Source of the DNA: Nocardioides eburneiflavus
Lineage (GTDB): Bacteria; Actinomycetota; Actinomycetes; Propionibacteriales; Nocardioidaceae
Direction: 5' to 3'
Length of the DNA: 64,000 nt
NCBI RefSeq assembly: GCF_004785795.1
Contig: NZ_SRRO01000001.1
Location: 4,464,001 to 4,528,000, forward strand
Below, piece after piece: positions 49,701-57,474 of this stretch (positions are counted from its first letter, which is position 1; the number at the start of each line of letters is the position of its first letter). Below the pieces are notes generated by a model. It was not told the origin of the DNA and made no database searches. It was given only the letters and a program-made list of their open reading frames with translations. The translations under genes and the position numbers were made by a program.

Positions 49701-51403
49701 CGTGGTCCGTGGCCGGTCGCTTCCGCGTCACCGCTGGGGCGATGAACCTCCTGGCCCCAGCCCCCGGTGCCTCGACGCCGCCGAACGGCGCAGTCCTCCA
49801 GTGGAACCAGGTCGTCGGAGCCGCCACCTACAGCGTGGCATTGACGGCACCGAACAACTCCACGCAGACGTTCACTACCGCGGCGAGCGCGTACGCGCCT
49901 CTCACCAACCTGGTCAGCGGCACCTACCAGTGGACGATCACCGCCAGGGACGCGAGCGGCAACGCGATCGGCTCCGCGTCGTCGTCGTTCGTCGTCAACA
50001 GCCAGCTGCAGGCCTCGCTCAAGCCTGTCATCGAGACTCCGGAGGGCACGGGGTTGGGCAAGACCCTCACGCTCTCCCCGCCCGAGTGGACGCCGTCTGG
50101 GGTCAGCGTGACCACGACCTACCAGTGGCAACGCGACGGGGCCAACATCAGTGGCCAGACGGGGACGTCCTACACGCTCGTCACGGCCGACTTCGGCAAG
50201 TCGATCACCGTCAAGGCGACGGGCAAGGCACCCGGGTACCTCGATGGCGTCAGCACCAGCCTGCCGATCTCGCCCACCTCTGGTGACGCGATCGCCAACG
50301 TGACCCCGCCCAGCATCACCGGGTCACCAGTCGCCGTGGGCAACCGTCTCACCGGCAACCGGGGCACCTGGCCGACGCAGTACGGGACCTTGACGTACAC
50401 GTACGCGTGGCTGCGCAACGGCACGCCGATCGACGGAGCCACGACCTTGAGCTACACGCCGGTGGCAGCCGACGTGGGGACCGACCTCGTCTTCCGCGTC
50501 ACCGCATCGGCGACCGGCTACACCGACGGAGTCGCCCACTCCAGCCCGGCGCGCGTCGAGACGCTGAGCGCCGTGGCCGGACCGCAGGTGTCGGCTCCGT
50601 CCGGCACGGGGATCGGTGCCGCGCTGGTCGGGACGGCCCCGGTGTGGAACCAGCCTGACGTGACCACCACCTACCAGTGGGTGCGCAACGGCACGAACAT
50701 CTCAGGTGCGACCACGGCCAGCTACACGCTGACGGTGACCGACCTCGGCAAGGAGATCGCGCTGAGGGCAACCGGCAAGAAGGCCGGTTTCCAGGACAGC
50801 GTCGCGGTCAGCAACGTGGTGGTTGCCACGGCCGGTGGAGCGCTCCAGGCCACGGTCCAGCCGGTCATCACCGGCACCGCCGTCTCCGGCAGCAACCTCA
50901 AGGTGGAGCCGGGCACGTGGTCCCAGCCGTCCCCGTCGTTCAAGTACCAGTGGCTTCGCAACGGGGCTCCCATCCCGAACGCGACGACCTCGAGCTACCG
51001 CCTGACGCCCGAGGACGCCGGCAAGAACGTCGCCGTCACCGTCCTGGCCACCAAGACGGGGTTCACCGACGGGTCGGCCAACGCGGCGGCGGTCGCGATC
51101 GCCAAGCTGAGGTCGACGACCACCGCCACCCTGTCCGCCACCCGGATCAAGCCGGGCCAGAGGGCCAAGGTCGGCATCACCGTCACGGTGCCCGGCGTGA
51201 AGGGACCGGTCGGCGTCGTCAAGATCATGGACCGCACCAAGGTCCTGAAGAAGCTGACGCTGGTCACGGCCAAGAACGGCAAGATCACGTTCAAGCTGCC
51301 CAAGCTCAAGAAGGGCAAGCACCGGATCCTGGTGAAGTACCTCGGCGACGCCAGCACCCAGGGCTCGCGCTCCAAGGCGATGAGGCTCTCCGTCCAGCCG
51401 TGA
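46796..51403 (+). CDS. Large secreted Ig/FN3-repeat surface protein (putative adhesin)
   Basis: Protein of 1,535 residues. ATG at 46796 (GAGGGGAAC upstream). Signal peptide RLRIAAAITLGLVAATFGQLSPASA. Residues ~45-1,060 form about nine FN3-like modules of ~100 residues with recurrent LSWEHVPNATRYAVTV / LDWTPVPGAVSYDLQVST / YFWRVRAID patterns. Then four Ig-like repeats with conserved Trp at about residues 1111, 1205, 1295 and 1386, each YxWxRNGxxIxGAT...SYTLTxxDxGK. The last ~95 residues (TTATLSATRIKPGQRAKVGI to the end) are a Lys-rich Big-type domain. No LPxTG or anchor helix, so it is released or held non-covalently. Its promoter shares the pilus operator; adhesin role is inferred. Confidence 0.82.
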   Translation: MSRSTHRATVRLRIAAAITLGLVAATFGQLSPASAIPPDMPTGLSVNQPDSTTTILSWEHVPNATRYAVTVNGTTTNTVNNSFVPPQALPEGNLDWSVTAFAGTEAGPTASSSFSSTRLAAPVLSSPSSNAVLAQPTNPPLLSWAPSAGATSYKVEVDGDADFVGASSYSTENTSLVVPVPLGDGDWFWRVTASKGSGLNSPASEERRFVVSPLAAPTITSPPDDAALNLQDVVLDWTPVPGAVSYDLQVSTEADFSQGSALTDDRTGILGTRYSPAITYDNKSYFWRVRAIDMSGQATPWTAARFSFTRNWPDRPTAVYPAADGAEEVPAPLYFQWTPIKHASEYEFQLGTQANFSVGTFESCRVAGTTFTPGMFAVNTTGILAPPRVNEDCIPQAGEINYWRVRGLDRPFTKSGDIPGVQGLFSDTQAFTYLPLSVTNMSPRNGDVVDVPTLTWDTAVGAEAYEIVILRANGSQVVKKETAATSYTLSGTTRLAPGDGPFTWRITALGADRSRSVTYSNTFNVSGNDPVSAEPALTPLTPTSTTTGIMTAPSLTWSPMAGARHYAVSVGNATDGTQVWFGHGTDDLFGEPVPYPAMTDTSKRLLLPGSYDWRVTAYDANNVAIGTGPEGRFTVEEIRSTTGHALAQGGQQLDVNYAGAKNPCTPTTGSCTVPSTPVLSWTPDPRASHYMVYVASDPSFTNLLEPSNAVPATRNTMYAPALDNRAHTYPDSQAGQSFYWHIRPCRTALNCGPDPVSQTDVAQGTFKKRSPEVQGLSNTTPAGTEITFSWTDYWATNQEQPWAQTGEIPNQSGKQYRIEVDDDASFAGTLVDTALVDQTTYTATDKLYPEGTLYWRVQAVDSDDNGLAWSEVQTFTKQSPQVSLSSPTGNAQVAGTVPFRWTPQAFAKSYDIEVYKNDDTTFSSGNKVGFASATNLRNAAFVPTATLPVSDQYYLWRVRRTDSDSNKGPWSVAGRFRVTAGAMNLLAPAPGASTPPNGAVLQWNQVVGAATYSVALTAPNNSTQTFTTAASAYAPLTNLVSGTYQWTITARDASGNAIGSASSSFVVNSQLQASLKPVIETPEGTGLGKTLTLSPPEWTPSGVSVTTTYQWQRDGANISGQTGTSYTLVTADFGKSITVKATGKAPGYLDGVSTSLPISPTSGDAIANVTPPSITGSPVAVGNRLTGNRGTWPTQYGTLTYTYAWLRNGTPIDGATTLSYTPVAADVGTDLVFRVTASATGYTDGVAHSSPARVETLSAVAGPQVSAPSGTGIGAALVGTAPVWNQPDVTTTYQWVRNGTNISGATTASYTLTVTDLGKEIALRATGKKAGFQDSVAVSNVVVATAGGALQATVQPVITGTAVSGSNLKVEPGTWSQPSPSFKYQWLRNGAPIPNATTSSYRLTPEDAGKNVAVTVLATKTGFTDGSANAAAVAIAKLRSTTTATLSATRIKPGQRAKVGITVTVPGVKGPVGVVKIMDRTKVLKKLTLVTAKNGKITFKLPKLKKGKHRILVKYLGDASTQGSRSKAMRLSVQP

Positions 51404-51410
51404 TCGACCT

Positions 51411-51447
51411 CGAACGGCCCGTCCCGCACCGCGGGGCGGGCCGTTCG
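51411..51447 (+). terminator. Terminator after the surface protein gene
   Basis: CGAACGGCCCGTCCCGC-ACC-GCGGGGCGGGCCGTTCG, a nearly perfect ~17-bp stem with one T-G mismatch and a 3-nt loop, 8 bp after the stop. No long T-tract, but the stem strength supports a terminator. Confidence 0.75.
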
Positions 51448-51503
51448 TCGTCGCGGCCGTCGACGATGCCTCGCGCACGTCACGGCGGCAGTAGCATCCG
51501 GCC

Positions 51504-52127
51504 GTGAACTGGCTCGCTGACCACTGGCTCGACGTCCTCGGATGGGGCGGCAGTGCGCTGCTCGTCTACTCCCTGCTCCAGGCGAGCGTCCTTCGGCTAC
51601 GCGTGCTCAACGCCGTCGCCTGCGTGATCCTGATCGTCTTCAACGCGGTCCTCGAGGTCTGGCCGATGGTCGGCATGAACACCGTGCTCGTGGCGATCAA
51701 CCTCTGGTTCATCGTCCAGCTGCTGCGCGACCGTCACGACGAGACGGCGTTCGACGTGCTCGAGGTGGCGCCCACCGACGAGTACCTGCGCCACACCCTG
51801 CGCGTCCACGGCGGCGACATCCTCAAGTTCAACCCGGGGTTCGTGCACGACCCGTCCGAGGCCCAGGACGCGTTCATCGTCCAGAAGGGCGACGAGACCG
51901 TCGGCGTCGTGCTGCTCCGCAAGGCCGGGGACACCGCCGACGTCCTCCTCGACTACGTGACGCCCCGCTACCGCGACTTCTCCCCCGGCGAGTTCGTCTG
52001 GCGCCGCAGCGGCCTCCTCACCGACCGCGGCATCCGCCGCGTGGTCACGCCGCCCGGCATGGTCGGCGCCTACTACGACCGCCTCGGCTTCCGCCGCGAG
52101 GGCGAGTCGTACGTGCTCGAGCTCTGA
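51504..52127 (+). CDS. Membrane protein with C-terminal GNAT-like domain
   Basis: Protein of 207 residues from a GTG. Three hydrophobic segments in the first ~75 residues (LGWGGSALLVYSLLQASVL, VACVILIVFNAVLEVWPMV, TVLVAINLWFIVQLL) resemble YgjV-like inner membrane proteins, followed by a cytoplasmic domain with FIVQKGDETVGVVLLRK, DVLLDYVTPRYRDFSPGEFV and GAYYDRLGFRREGESYVL, a shape like the end of a GNAT fold (x-x-Y-x-x-L-G-F). Catalytic assignment is not possible. Convergent with trpD, 4 bp apart. Confidence 0.72.
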   Translation: MNWLADHWLDVLGWGGSALLVYSLLQASVLRLRVLNAVACVILIVFNAVLEVWPMVGMNTVLVAINLWFIVQLLRDRHDETAFDVLEVAPTDEYLRHTLRVHGGDILKFNPGFVHDPSEAQDAFIVQKGDETVGVVLLRKAGDTADVLLDYVTPRYRDFSPGEFVWRRSGLLTDRGIRRVVTPPGMVGAYYDRLGFRREGESYVLEL

Positions 52128-52131
52128 GCCG

Positions 52132-53166
52132 TCAGCTCCCGGCGGAGCTCGCCGCCACCCACCGCTCGAGAGCAGCCTGCGCCGCCCCGGAGTCGATGGC
52201 CCCGGCGGCCTTCGCCACCCCAGCGGCGAGCGCGGTGTCGACGTCGTCGTCCGGGGTGTCGTGGACCGCGAGAGCGGCGCCCGCGTTGAGCACGACCGCG
52301 TCGCGGACCGGACCCTCGTCGCCGGCCAGCACCCGGCGTACGACCTCGGCGTTGTGTGCGGCGTCGCCGCCGCGCAGGTCCTCCGTCGTCGCGCGGGCGA
52401 TGCCGAGCGAGGCCGGGTCGACGGTGTGCTCGGTGACGTCGCCGCCGCGCACCCGCCACACCGTGGAGGTGGTGGTCGTCGTCAGCTCGTCGAGGCCGTC
52501 GTCGCCGCGGAAGACCCAGGCGTCCACGCCGCGCTCGGCGAGCACGCCGGCCATGACGGGTGCCATCCGCGCATCGGCGCAGCCGATGGCCTGCGCCTGC
52601 GGGCGGGCCGGGTTGGTCAGCGGGCCGAGGATGTTGAAGGTGGTGGCGATGCCGAGCTCTCGGCGCGGGACCGCGGCGTGCCGCATCGCAGGGTGGAAGG
52701 CGGCGGAGAAGCAGAAGGTGATGCCGGCCTCCTCGGCGACCTCCGCGACCCGGGCCGGAGCGAGGTCGAGGCGGATGCCCAAGGCCTCGAGGACGTCGGC
52801 GGAGCCCGACTTCGACGAGGCCGAGCGGTTGCCGTGCTTGACCACCCGCGCGCCCGCGCCGGCCGCGACGATCGCGGCCATCGTGGAGATGTTGACCGAC
52901 ATCGACCTGTCTCCGCCGGTGCCGACGATGTCGAGCAGCCGTCCGGGCACCGAGATCGGGTTGGCGGCGGCGAGCATGGCCGCCGCGATCCCGGAGACCT
53001 CCTCGACCGTCTCGCCCTTGGCGCGCAGCGCCACCACGAGACCGGCGAGCTGGACGGGCGTCGCCGCCCCGGCGAACACCTCGTCCATGGCCCATCGAGC
53101 CTGCTCGGTCGTCAGGTCGCTCCCGGCGACCAGCGTGGAGAGGACGTCGGGCCAGGTGTGGGACAT
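52132..53166 (-). CDS. trpD: Anthranilate phosphoribosyltransferase
   Basis: Tryptophan biosynthesis enzyme of 344 residues, transferring phosphoribosyl from PRPP to anthranilate in the cytoplasm. [20 protein letters not shown] (usual GTGGDGxxTFNIST) is the PRPP loop, [22 protein letters not shown] the anthranilate/Mg site, and [13 protein letters not shown] the family signature. Note an Arg and a Met-Ser-Val in place of GlyxxxxPhe. ATG 53166 gives the normal N-terminus; an earlier frame reads through the palindromic element. The location beside ctaE is as in mycobacteria. Confidence 0.92.
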   Translation of the reverse strand: MSHTWPDVLSTLVAGSDLTTEQARWAMDEVFAGAATPVQLAGLVVALRAKGETVEEVSGIAAAMLAAANPISVPGRLLDIVGTGGDRSMSVNISTMAAIVAAGAGARVVKHGNRSASSKSGSADVLEALGIRLDLAPARVAEVAEEAGITFCFSAAFHPAMRHAAVPRRELGIATTFNILGPLTNPARPQAQAIGCADARMAPVMAGVLAERGVDAWVFRGDDGLDELTTTTTSTVWRVRGGDVTEHTVDPASLGIARATTEDLRGGDAAHNAEVVRRVLAGDEGPVRDAVVLNAGAALAVHDTPDDDVDTALAAGVAKAAGAIDSGAAQAALERWVAASSAGS

Positions 53167-53214
53167 GGGGCGAGTGTTCCAGACCCTCCGACAGTCACCG
53201 GTCGGGTGTGGTCG

Positions 53215-53253
53215 GGTTTCGAGACGGTCGCTGGGCGACCTCCTCAACCAGCG
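53215..53253 (-). repeat. Palindromic intergenic element, copy D (inverted)
   Basis: On the minus strand it reads CGCTGGTTGAGGAGGTCGCC then CAGCGACCGTCTCGAAACC, matching the copy at 17795 in reverse orientation. It lies between trpD and the receiver-like gene. Confidence 0.7.
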
Positions 53254-53260
53254 ATGAACG

Positions 53261-53674
53261 TCAGGACGTGGCCGGCACCGAGGGACGCAGCAGGCCGATG
53301 ACGGCCTCGGCGAGCTGGATCGGGTCGATCGGGTGCGGGACCGCGGCCTCGGCGCGCGACCAGGTGGCTAGCCACGCGTCCTGGGGCCGGCCGGTGAGGA
53401 CCAGGACCGGCGGGCACTCGTAGATCTCGTCCTTGAGCTGCTTGGCGATGCCCATGCCGCCCGCGGGGACGGCCTCGCCGTCGAGGATGGCGAGTGCGAT
53501 GTCGCCGCGGTCCATGTTCTGCACGACGACCGGCTCGGTGGCGACCTCGACGTACTCGAGCTCCGGCAGGTCGGGGTGCGGGCGACGGCCCAGCGCGAGG
53601 ATGACCTGCTGGCGGGTGTTCACGTCGTCGCTGTAGACGAGGACCTTGAGGGAGCGCTGCGCGGCATCAGTCAC
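53261..53674 (-). CDS. Stand-alone receiver-like protein
   Basis: Protein of 137 residues from the GTG at 53674; the longer frame to 53761 translates the tandem repeat. [20 protein letters not shown] with an acidic pair, [21 protein letters not shown] (Asp in the phosphoacceptor position) and [21 protein letters not shown] (Thr switch) match a response-regulator receiver; the usual Lys before the last helix appears to be His-Pro ([14 protein letters not shown]). No output domain. It could be a diguanylate-independent signalling or pseudo-receiver protein. Flanked by repeats on both sides. Confidence 0.72.
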   Translation of the reverse strand: MTDAAQRSLKVLVYSDDVNTRQQVILALGRRPHPDLPELEYVEVATEPVVVQNMDRGDIALAILDGEAVPAGGMGIAKQLKDEIYECPPVLVLTGRPQDAWLATWSRAEAAVPHPIDPIQLAEAVIGLLRPSVPATS

Positions 53675-53695
53675 GGGGGCATCGTATAGGCCTCG

Positions 53696-53857
53696 GTTTC
53701 GACACGCTCGCTGCGCTCGCTGCTCAACCAGCGGCCAGTCGTCGCTGCGCTCGCTGCTCAACCAGCGGCCGGTCGTCGCTGCGCTCGCTGCTCAACCAGC
53801 GGCCGGTCGTCGCTGCGCTCGCTGCTCAACCAGCGGCCGGTCGTCGCTGCGCTCGCA
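53696..53857 (-). repeat. Palindromic element copy E expanded into 34-bp tandem repeats
   Basis: It begins GGTTTCGACACGCTCGCTGC and continues to CTCAACCAGCGG at 53734, a variant of the dispersed element, then repeats a 34-bp unit (GTCGTCGCTGCGCTCGCTGC then TCAACCAGCGGCCG) starting at 53738, 53772, 53806 and, truncated, 53840. The unit boundaries are exact apart from one A/G change. It lies between the receiver-like gene start and the ctaG stop. Confidence 0.85.
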
Positions 53858-53859
53858 CC

Positions 53860-54780
53860 TCAGCCGCCGGGGGTGGGCGTACGCCGCTCCGCGAGGTCGA
53901 GCCGCCGGTCCTCGCGCGCCGCCTCCTTCATCGACGAGCGCACCCACTGGGTGAAGAGCACCGCGAAGAACAGCACGCCGATGAGGTCGCCGCTGGCCCA
54001 CAGGATCCCGCCGGCGAGGTGCTGGTCGTCGATCGCCGGCGGCAGCCACGCGCCCATCGGCCCCTCGCGCAGCGCGAGGTAGTGCGCCCCGCCGATCAGC
54101 GTGGTCTGGCCCATGATCGTGACGCCGAGGAAGGCGTGGAAGGGCAGCGTCATGAGCGTGAGCAGCACCCGGAACGGGTGGCTGACGCGCCCCGGCACCG
54201 GGTCGACCCCCATCAGCGGCCAGAAGAACAGCGTCCCGACGAGCACCAGGTGGATGTGCATCATCTGGTGGACGTACGCCGAGCTCAGGCTGGCGTCGTA
54301 CCACGGGCTGAAGTAGAGCGCCCACGGCGAGGCGACGTAGAGCACGAACGCGAGCGGCGGGAACGCGAGGACCTTCGCGACCCGCGAGTGGAGCACCGCC
54401 AGCAGCCAGCGGCGCGGCCGCGGCGGGAGCGTACGGAGCGCGAGCGTCACCGGCGCGCCGAGCGCGAGGGCGAGCGGGACCACCATCGAGAGCAGCATGT
54501 GCTGGACCATGTGCACGCTCAGCAGCGTGGTGTCGTAGCGACCGAGGCCCGACATCGTCGCGAACGCGAAGGAGCCCATCCCGAGGCCGACGAACGCGAG
54601 GGTCCGACCGACCGGCCAGCGGTCCCCCCGGCGCCGCAGCAGGAGCACTCCCCAGGCGTACAGGCCGACCGCCCAGACCGTCACCACGAACGGGATCGGG
54701 TCGATCCCCCAGTCCGTGAGGACGCTCCCCAGCGTGAATCCGGGGAGTGGCTCGGAGGCGTCGGAGAGGGCGGTCAGCAC
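53860..54780 (-). CDS. ctaG: Cytochrome c oxidase assembly protein, CtaG (Caa3) family
   Basis: Membrane protein of 306 residues from the GTG at 54780, with about seven hydrophobic segments. [26 protein letters not shown] (His-rich helix with two His) and [20 protein letters not shown] are hallmark metal-ligand helices of the Caa3_CtaG family, and [12 protein letters not shown] and [15 protein letters not shown] follow. It probably delivers copper to cytochrome oxidase. It is divergent from ctaE, the oxidase subunit III gene. Confidence 0.87.
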   Translation of the reverse strand: MLTALSDASEPLPGFTLGSVLTDWGIDPIPFVVTVWAVGLYAWGVLLLRRRGDRWPVGRTLAFVGLGMGSFAFATMSGLGRYDTTLLSVHMVQHMLLSMVVPLALALGAPVTLALRTLPPRPRRWLLAVLHSRVAKVLAFPPLAFVLYVASPWALYFSPWYDASLSSAYVHQMMHIHLVLVGTLFFWPLMGVDPVPGRVSHPFRVLLTLMTLPFHAFLGVTIMGQTTLIGGAHYLALREGPMGAWLPPAIDDQHLAGGILWASGDLIGVLFFAVLFTQWVRSSMKEAAREDRRLDLAERRTPTPGG

Positions 54781-54854
54781 GCTGTGAACTTTATGACGTG
54801 GCTGTACAGGGGGTCGGGGTGCCCTCTGTCGGCGCCAGCGGCCATAATGACTCC
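54781..54854. promoter_or_regulatory. Divergent ctaG/ctaE promoter region, probably leaderless for ctaE
   Basis: CATAAT at 54843-54848 ends 6 bp before the ctaE GTG, the distance at which transcription would begin on the start codon; no Shine-Dalgarno sequence is present. On the other strand CATAAAG lies 11-16 bp before the ctaG GTG. -35 boxes are not clear. Confidence 0.4.
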
Positions 54855-55496
54855 GTGGCGACAGCAACTGCGACGATTCCGGCCTCCCGTCTGCACGGGC
54901 ACCACGACCGACCCAGCATGGTCAGCGTGGGCACGATCATCTGGCTCTCGAGCGAGCTGATGTTCTTCGCGGCGCTGTTCGCGGCCTACTTCACGATCCG
55001 CGCGGTGAGCCCCGAGCTGTGGGCGCAGGAGACGGCCGGCCTCAACGTCCCGTTCGCGACCGCCAACACTGCGATCCTGGTGGCGTCCTCGTTCGCCTGC
55101 CAGTGGGGCGTGTTCGCCGCCGAGCGCGGCCAGGTCGGGCGCACCGGAGGCCTGCTCAACGTCGCCAAGTGGGGCCTGCGCGAGTGGTTCATCCTCACCT
55201 ACGTGATGGGGGCGATCTTCATCGGCGGCCAGGCCCTCGAGTACGCCGAGCTGGTGCACCACGGCATCACCATGGGCAGCTCGGCCTACGGCTCGATGTT
55301 CTACCTGACCACCGGTTTCCACGGCCTGCACGTGACCGGCGGCCTGATCGCCTTCCTGTTCGTCCTGGGCCGCACCTACCTGGCCCGACGCTTCACCCAC
55401 GAGCAGGCCGTGACCGCGATCGTCGTGTCCTACTACTGGCACTTCGTCGACGTGGTCTGGATCGGCCTGTTCTTCACGATCTACGTCATCAAGTAA
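54855..55496 (+). CDS. ctaE: Cytochrome c oxidase subunit III
   Basis: Subunit of the aa3-type oxidase, 213 residues, GTG start, five membrane helices in the short actinobacterial form. [21 protein letters not shown] and [20 protein letters not shown] are conserved; the final helix [20 protein letters not shown] is the family signature. First gene of ctaE-qcrC-qcrA-qcrB. Start chosen because the upstream frame lacks any initiation signal. Confidence 0.93.
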   Translation: MATATATIPASRLHGHHDRPSMVSVGTIIWLSSELMFFAALFAAYFTIRAVSPELWAQETAGLNVPFATANTAILVASSFACQWGVFAAERGQVGRTGGLLNVAKWGLREWFILTYVMGAIFIGGQALEYAELVHHGITMGSSAYGSMFYLTTGFHGLHVTGGLIAFLFVLGRTYLARRFTHEQAVTAIVVSYYWHFVDVVWIGLFFTIYVIK

Positions 55497-55531
55497 TCCG
55501 CCCTCGTCACCGCAACCGGCAAGGACTCATC

Positions 55532-56404
55532 GTGCGTTTGCTCAACCGAACCGCTGGTCGCCTCTCCCGGCACCGTCGGGGACCGCTTGCGGGTCTCGCG
55601 GTGCTGCTGCTGGGACTCCTGATCAGCGGCTCCCTCTACACGGCCCTCGCCCCCGCCCAGGCTGACAACCAGCCGAGCGAGACCGAGCAGGTCGCGCAGG
55701 GCAAGGAGCTCTTCCTGGCCAGCTGCTCGTTCTGCCACGGCCAGAACGGCGAGGGCGTGCCCACCGTCCGCGAGGGCTACCAGCTCGGCCCGTCGCTGGT
55801 CGGCGTCGGCGCCGCGGCCGTCGACTTCCAGGTCGGCACCGGCCGCATGCCGATGGCGAGCCCGGGCGCGCAGGCGCCCCGCAAGAAGGTCATCTTCACC
55901 GACGAGGAGACCGCCGCACTCGCCGCCTACGTCGCCTCGCTCGGCCCCGGCCCCGCGATCCCCAACGAGTCCGACTACTCCATCGAGGGTCTCTCGGAGG
56001 AGGAGCGCGAGGAGGCCATCTCCCGCGGCGGGCAGATCTTCCTCACCAACTGCACCGCGTGCCACAACTTCAACGGCGCCGGCGGTGCGATGCCGCGCGG
56101 CGGGTACGCCCCCTCGCTCCACGGCGTCGAGGGCAAGTACATCTACGAGGCCCTGCTCACCGGCCCGCAGCAGATGCCCAACTTCAGCAACGGCAACCTC
56201 TCCCCCGAGGAGAAGCGCGACGTCATTGCCTACCTCGGTAGCCTCGAGGAGACCCCCGAGTACGCCGGCTTCACGCTCGGCGGACTGGGCCCGGTGTCCG
56301 AGGGCCTGTTCGCCTGGGTGGTCGGCATCGGTGGACTCGTGGGTGCAGCGGTCTGGATCGCCTCGCACACGACGCGCAGCAACAAGAACAAGGTGGACGC
56401 GTGA
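55532..56404 (+). CDS. qcrC: Cytochrome bc1 complex diheme c-type cytochrome subunit
   Basis: Protein of 290 residues: N-terminal membrane helix (GLAVLLLGLLISGSLYTAL), two heme-binding sites (SCSFCHGQN ~66 and NCTACHNFN ~180, each CxxCH), with axial Met candidates in GRMPMASPG and QQMPNFSNG, and a C-terminal membrane anchor (GLFAWVVGIGGLVGAAVWIA). It replaces a soluble cytochrome c in actinobacteria by bridging bc1 and aa3. GTG at 55532 with AAGGA upstream; overlaps qcrA by GTGA. Confidence 0.92.
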   Translation: MRLLNRTAGRLSRHRRGPLAGLAVLLLGLLISGSLYTALAPAQADNQPSETEQVAQGKELFLASCSFCHGQNGEGVPTVREGYQLGPSLVGVGAAAVDFQVGTGRMPMASPGAQAPRKKVIFTDEETAALAAYVASLGPGPAIPNESDYSIEGLSEEEREEAISRGGQIFLTNCTACHNFNGAGGAMPRGGYAPSLHGVEGKYIYEALLTGPQQMPNFSNGNLSPEEKRDVIAYLGSLEETPEYAGFTLGGLGPVSEGLFAWVVGIGGLVGAAVWIASHTTRSNKNKVDA

Positions 56405-57474
56405 CCAACGACAACACCCCCGCTCCGTACGAGTCGCACGTGCCTGCGCACCGCGAGTCCGAGCCGATCGCCGACCCCGGTCTCCCGGCGCACACGTGGC
56501 GCCCGACCGACGTCGACCCCAAGGCCGAGAAGCGCGCCGAGCGGCAGATCGCCGCGATGTTCATCGCCGCGATGGTCTTCGCCGTGCTGTTCGTGGTCGC
56601 CTACTTCTCCTTCTCCGTGGGCGACAACTGGGACACCTTCGCCGGCATGGGCGCCTCGACGGTCTCGCTCGGCGTCACGCTCGGCATGAGCCTGCTGCTC
56701 ATCGGCATCGGCATCATCCACCTGGCCCGCAAGCTGATGGCCGACCACGAGATGGTCGAGATGCGGCACCCCGCCGCGTCCCCGCCCGAGGACCGCGAGG
56801 CGACCGTCCAGGCGCTCAACGACGGCCTCGACGAGGCCGGCATCGGCCGCCGCCCGCTCGTGCGCAACACGATGCTCGGCGCGGTCGGCATCCTCGGCCT
56901 CCCCGCCGTCGTGCTGTTGCGTGACCTCGCCCCCGGCAACGCCCTCGACATCAGCAAGCTCGGCCACACGATCTGGGAGCCGGGCATGCGCCTGGTCCGA
57001 GACGTCGTCGGCACCCCGATCCTCGCCAGCGAGGTCGAGGTCGGCGACCTGATCAACGCCGCCCCCGAGGCCATGTTCCCCTCCGAGGAGAACGGCTACC
57101 CCGAGCTGCACGGCGCGGAGGAGCAGGCCGAGAAGGCCAAGGGCGCGATCATCATCGTCCGGATGGACCCGAAGGACATCACGCCCCTCGAGGGCCGTGA
57201 GAAGTGGACCACCAGCGGCATCATCTGCTACTCGAAGATCTGCACCCACGTGGGCTGCCCGATCTCCCTCTACGAGCGCACCACGCACCACGTGCTGTGC
57301 CCGTGCCACCAGTCGACCTTCGACCTCGCCGACCACGCCAAGGTCGTCTTCGGTCCGGCTGCCCGCCCCCTTCCCCAGCTGCCCATCGCGGTGGACGACG
57401 AGGGCTACCTGATCGCGCAGAGCGACTTCACCGAGCCCATCGGGGCCAGCTTTTGGGAGCGTGAGAAGCTGTGA
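56401..57474 (+). CDS. qcrA: Rieske [2Fe-2S] iron-sulfur subunit of the bc1 complex
   Basis: Protein of 357 residues with three N-terminal membrane helices, the actinobacterial form. Cluster ligands: CTHVGC at ~281-286 and CPCHQS at ~300-305 (two Cys and two His), flanked by YSKI and TFDLADHAKVVFGPAARPLPQLPI. It transfers electrons from menaquinol to the diheme cytochrome. A GTG start and stop-start overlaps couple it to qcrC and qcrB. Confidence 0.93.
   Translation: MTNDNTPAPYESHVPAHRESEPIADPGLPAHTWRPTDVDPKAEKRAERQIAAMFIAAMVFAVLFVVAYFSFSVGDNWDTFAGMGASTVSLGVTLGMSLLLIGIGIIHLARKLMADHEMVEMRHPAASPPEDREATVQALNDGLDEAGIGRRPLVRNTMLGAVGILGLPAVVLLRDLAPGNALDISKLGHTIWEPGMRLVRDVVGTPILASEVEVGDLINAAPEAMFPSEENGYPELHGAEEQAEKAKGAIIIVRMDPKDITPLEGREKWTTSGIICYSKICTHVGCPISLYERTTHHVLCPCHQSTFDLADHAKVVFGPAARPLPQLPIAVDDEGYLIAQSDFTEPIGASFWEREKL

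Noticed and set aside
53675..53761. N-terminal extension of the receiver-like protein from a TTG
   Set aside because: The extension translates the tandem repeat and has no ribosome site.
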